Source of the DNA: Scatophagus argus
Taxonomy: Eukaryota > Chordata > Actinopteri > Scatophagidae
Length of the DNA stretch: 64,000 nucleotides
Reading direction: 5' to 3'
Assembly: GCF_020382885.2 (NCBI RefSeq)
Contig: NC_058499.1
Span: 5,565,872-5,629,871 of the forward strand
Shown: positions 61,342 through 64,000 of the stretch, piece by piece
How positions within the stretch are numbered: the stretch's first letter is position 1
Layout of the letters: the number at the start of each line of letters is the position of its first letter
Translations under genes and position numbers: made by a program
Notes under the pieces: generated by a model
Databases searched by the model: none
What the model was told of the DNA's origin: nothing
The model's input: only the letters and a program-made list of their open reading frames with translations

Positions 61342-64000
61342 CCATCCATCCATCTTCTTCCGCTTTATCCGGGACCGGGTCGCGGGGGCAGCAGCTTGAG
61401 CAGGGATACCCAGACTTCCCTCTCCCCAGACACTTCCTCCAGCTCTTCCGGGTGGACCCCAAGGCGTTCCCAGGCCAGCTGAGTGACATAGTCCCTCCAG
61501 CGTGTCCTGGGTCTTCCTCGGGGCCTCCTCCCGGTGGGGCATGCCCGGAACACCTCCCCGGGAAGGCGTCCAGGGGGCATTCGGAACAAATGCCCGAGCC
61601 ACCTCAACTGGCTCCTTTCGATGTGGAGGAGCAGCGGCTCTACTCCGAGCTCCTCCCGGGTGACAGAGCTCCTCACCCTATCTCTAAGGGAGCGCCCCGC
61701 CACCCTGCGGAGAAAGCTCATTTCAGCCGCTTGTATCCGAGATCTCGTTCTTTCGGTCATGACCCAAAGTTCATGACCATAGGTGAGGGTAGGAACGTAG
61801 ATTGACTGGTAAATTGAGAGCTTCACCTTGCGGCTCAGCTCTCTCTTCACCACGACGGGCCGGTACAACGACCCCATTACTGCTGTCGCTGCACCAATCC
61901 GCCTGTCAATCTCACGCTCCCATCTTCCCTCACTCGTGAACAAGACCCCGAGATACTTAAACTCCTCCACTTGAGGCAGGAACTCTCCTCCAACCTGAAG
62001 GGGACAGACCACCTTTTTCCGGTCGAGAACCATGGCCTCGGATTTAGAGGTGCTGATTCTCATCCCAGCTGCTTCGCACTCGGCTGCGAACCTCCCCAGC
62101 GCACGCTGAAGGTCCTGGCCTGAAGAAGCCAACAGGACAACATCATCCGCAAAAAGCAGAGATGAAATCCTGTGGTTCCCAAACCAGACACCCTCCGGCC
62201 CCTGGCTGCGCCTAGAAATCCTGTCCATAAAAATAATGAACAGGACCGGTGACAAAGGGCAGCCCTGCCGGAGGCCAGTATGCACTGGGAACAGGTCCGA
62301 CTTACTGCCGGCAATGCGGACCAAGCTCCTGCTCCGAGAGTACAGAGACCGCACAGCCCTTAGCAAAGGACCCCGGACCCGATACTCCCAGAGCACCTCC
62401 CACAGGATGCCACGGGGAACACGGTCGAATGCCTTCTCCAAGTCCACAAAACACATGTGGACCGGTTGGGCAAACTCCCATGAACCCTCAAGCACCCTGC
62501 GGAGGGTATAGAGCTGGTCCAGTGTTCCACGACCAGGACGAAAACCGCATTGTTCCTCTTGGATCCGAGGTTCGACTATCGGCCGGATTCTCCTCTCCAG
62601 TACCCTGGCATAGACTTTCCCGGGGAGGCTGAGGAGTGTGATCCCTCTGTAATTGGAGCACACCCTCCGGTCCCCCTTCTTAAAAAGAGGGACCACCACC
62701 CCAGTCTGCCAGTCCAAGGGCACTGTCCCTGACTGCCATGCGATGTTGCAGAGTCGTGTCAGCCAAGACAGCCCCACAACATCCAGAGCCTTAAGGTACC
62801 CAGGACGAATCTCATCCACACCCGGAGCTCTGCCACCGAGGAGCTTCCCAACTACCTCAGTGACTTCAGCTTGGGCAATGTATGGACCCGCCTCAAGGTC
62901 CTCAGCCTCTGCTTCCATAACGGAAGACACGTCAGCAGGATTGAGGAGGTCCTCGAAGTATTCCTTCCACCTTCCGACAATATCCCCAGTCGAAGTCAGC
63001 AGCTCCCCACTTCCACTGTAAACAGTATTAGCAGGGCACTGCTTCCCCCTCCTGAGGCGCCGGATGGTTTGCCAGAATTTCCTCGAGGCCGACCAATAGT
63101 CCTCCTCCATGGCCTCCCCAAACTCTTCCCAGACCCGAGTTTTTGCTTCCGCAACCGCTCGGGCTGTCGCACGCTTGGCCCTCCGATACCCGTCAGCTGC
63201 CTCAGGAGTCCCACAAGCCAACCATGCTCGATAGGACTCCTTCTTCAGCCTGACGGCATCCCTTACTTCCGGTGTCCACCACCGGGTTCGGGGATTGCCG
63301 CCACGACAGGCACCAGAGACCTTACGGCCACAGCTCCGAGCAGCAGCTTCCACAATGGAGGTGGAAAACATGGTCCACTCGGACTCAATGTCCCCAGCCT
63401 CCCTCGGAATCTGGTCAAAGTTCTCCCGGAGGTGTGAGTTGAAAACCCCTCTGACGGAGGGTTCCGCCAGACGTTCCCAGCAGACCCTCACAACACGTTT
63501 GGGTCTGCCAAGTCTGTCCGGCTTCCTCCTCCACCAGCGGATCCAACTCACCACCAGGTGGTGATCGGTGGACAGCTCAGCCCCTCTCTTCACCCGAGTG
63601 TCCAAGACATATGGCCGAAGGCCAGATGACACAACCACAAAGTCGATCATTGACCTCCGGCCCAGGGTGTCCTGGTGCCATGTGCACCGATGGACATCCT
63701 TATGCTTGAACATAGTGTTCGTTATGGACAAACTGTGACTAGCACAGAAGTCCAACAACAGAACACCACTCGGATTCAGATCAGGGAGGCCGTTCCTCCC
63801 AATCACGCCCCTCCAGGTATCACTGTCGTCTCCCACGTGGGCATTGAAGTCCCCCAGTAGAACTATGGCGTCCCCGGTCGGAGCACATTCCAGTACCCTT
63901 CCCAGGGACTCCAAGAAAGCCGGGTACTCTGCACTGCTGTTTGGCCCATAGGCCGAAACAACAGTGAGAGACCTATCCCCAACCTAAAGGCGTAGGGAAA
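61342..64000 (-). mobile_element. Rex3 LINE (RTE clade), 3' portion, cut by window edge
   Basis: On the - strand the element encodes an endonuclease end plus reverse transcriptase, then a very short 3' region, and terminates in a GATGGATGGATGG tail (61342 to 61354). Short terminal tandem repeats and near-absent 3' UTRs are typical of RTE elements. The stretches 62247-62267 and 62692-62711 match the degenerate primer sites commonly used to amplify Rex3 from fish genomes (as I remember them), which fixes the family. The 5' end lies beyond 64000. The GC content is much higher than in flanking DNA. No target duplication can be assessed. Confidence 0.93.
61365..63983 (-). CDS. Rex3 endonuclease/reverse transcriptase ORF (partial)
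   Basis: This open frame of 872 residues runs to a TAA at 61365-61367. The beginning is the C-terminal half of an APE-type endonuclease, with GDFNAHVGD and later LSTDHHLV, which carry catalytic Asp, Asn and His residues. The reverse transcriptase follows, with [19 protein letters not shown], motif [12 protein letters not shown], motif [14 protein letters not shown], the catalytic FADD ([10 protein letters not shown]) and KYLGVLF. The C terminus has [11 protein letters not shown] and [12 protein letters not shown], typical of RTE-like LINEs. The enzyme would nick target DNA and copy element RNA into it. Read upstream, the frame meets an in-frame TAG at 63984-63986, where related elements would be expected to continue, and then stays open to the window edge. 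The copy is therefore probably inactive, or the TAG is a CAG-to-TAG change. No frameshift was found over 2.6 kb, so it is young. Confidence 0.9.
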   Translation of the reverse strand, partial: VGDRSLTVVSAYGPNSSAEYPAFLESLGRVLECAPTGDAIVLLGDFNAHVGDDSDTWRGVIGRNGLPDLNPSGVLLLDFCASHSLSITNTMFKHKDVHRCTWHQDTLGRRSMIDFVVVSSGLRPYVLDTRVKRGAELSTDHHLVVSWIRWWRRKPDRLGRPKRVVRVCWERLAEPSVRGVFNSHLRENFDQIPREAGDIESEWTMFSTSIVEAAARSCGRKVSGACRGGNPRTRWWTPEVRDAVRLKKESYRAWLACGTPEAADGYRRAKRATARAVAEAKTRVWEEFGEAMEEDYWSASRKFWQTIRRLRRGKQCPANTVYSGSGELLTSTGDIVGRWKEYFEDLLNPADVSSVMEAEAEDLEAGPYIAQAEVTEVVGKLLGGRAPGVDEIRPGYLKALDVVGLSWLTRLCNIAWQSGTVPLDWQTGVVVPLFKKGDRRVCSNYRGITLLSLPGKVYARVLERRIRPIVEPRIQEEQCGFRPGRGTLDQLYTLRRVLEGSWEFAQPVHMCFVDLEKAFDRVPRGILWEVLWEYRVRGPLLRAVRSLYSRSRSLVRIAGSKSDLFPVHTGLRQGCPLSPVLFIIFMDRISRRSQGPEGVWFGNHRISSLLFADDVVLLASSGQDLQRALGRFAAECEAAGMRISTSKSEAMVLDRKKVVCPLQVGGEFLPQVEEFKYLGVLFTSEGRWEREIDRRIGAATAVMGSLYRPVVVKRELSRKVKLSIYQSIYVPTLTYGHELWVMTERTRSRIQAAEMSFLRRVAGRSLRDRVRSSVTREELGVEPLLLHIERSQLRWLGHLFRMPPGRLPGEVFRACPTGRRPRGRPRTRWRDYVTQLAWERLGVHPEELEEVSGEREVWVSLLKLLPPRPGPG

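Noticed and set aside
61320..63860. Plus-strand frames over the Rex3 region (for example 62871 to 63437, 188 codons)
   Set aside because: They are antisense shadows of the GC-rich Rex3 coding frame.

Overview
The window looks like a piece of a ray-finned fish (teleost, probably percomorph) nuclear chromosome. It is AT-rich, carries long introns with canonical GT-AG boundaries, many CA/GT microsatellites, and repeats typical of fish: a Rex3 (RTE-clade) retrotransposon, tRNA-headed SINEs, and two internally deleted Tc1-like transposons. Nothing prokaryotic, viral or operon-like was seen.

Layout. Positions 1 to about 36.5 kb form a gene desert. I found no convincing coding exon there, only repeats, microsatellites and several stretches that look like candidate regulatory elements from their clustered homeodomain, octamer, RFX and AP-1 motifs. 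From about 36.5 to 45.6 kb lies the one gene that can be reconstructed fully, hmg20a on the + strand. It has nine coding exons that join in frame to 317 codons plus stop, with an upstream noncoding first exon inferred but not fixed, and a poly(A) signal at 45612. From 45.6 to 51.9 kb is intergenic sequence holding SINEs, a Tc1-type MITE and decayed repeats. At about 51.96 to 52.6 kb there is a CpG island with a probable untranslated first exon (donor at 52236/52237) of a second + strand gene. Its coding exons are not visible, and the remaining sequence to 61.3 kb reads as a long first intron. The right edge (61342 to 64000) is the 3' part of a Rex3 LINE on the - strand with an 872-codon open frame (endonuclease end plus reverse transcriptase), broken by one in-frame stop near the window edge.

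How the parts relate. hmg20a encodes an HMG-box/coiled-coil chromatin protein linked to the LSD1-CoREST machinery. The mobile elements form families that can be related inside the window. The HE1-like SINE copies at 34.7 and 50.0 kb end in a tail closely resembling the Rex3 3' end, which suggests an RTE-type LINE mobilised them. A second SINE at 45.9 kb ends in a different tail also seen as a fragment at 3.4 kb. No clearly new biological system was identified. The most useful leads are the shared LINE/SINE tail, the orphan CpG-island first exon, the possible bidirectional promoter of hmg20a, and the candidate enhancers in the desert.
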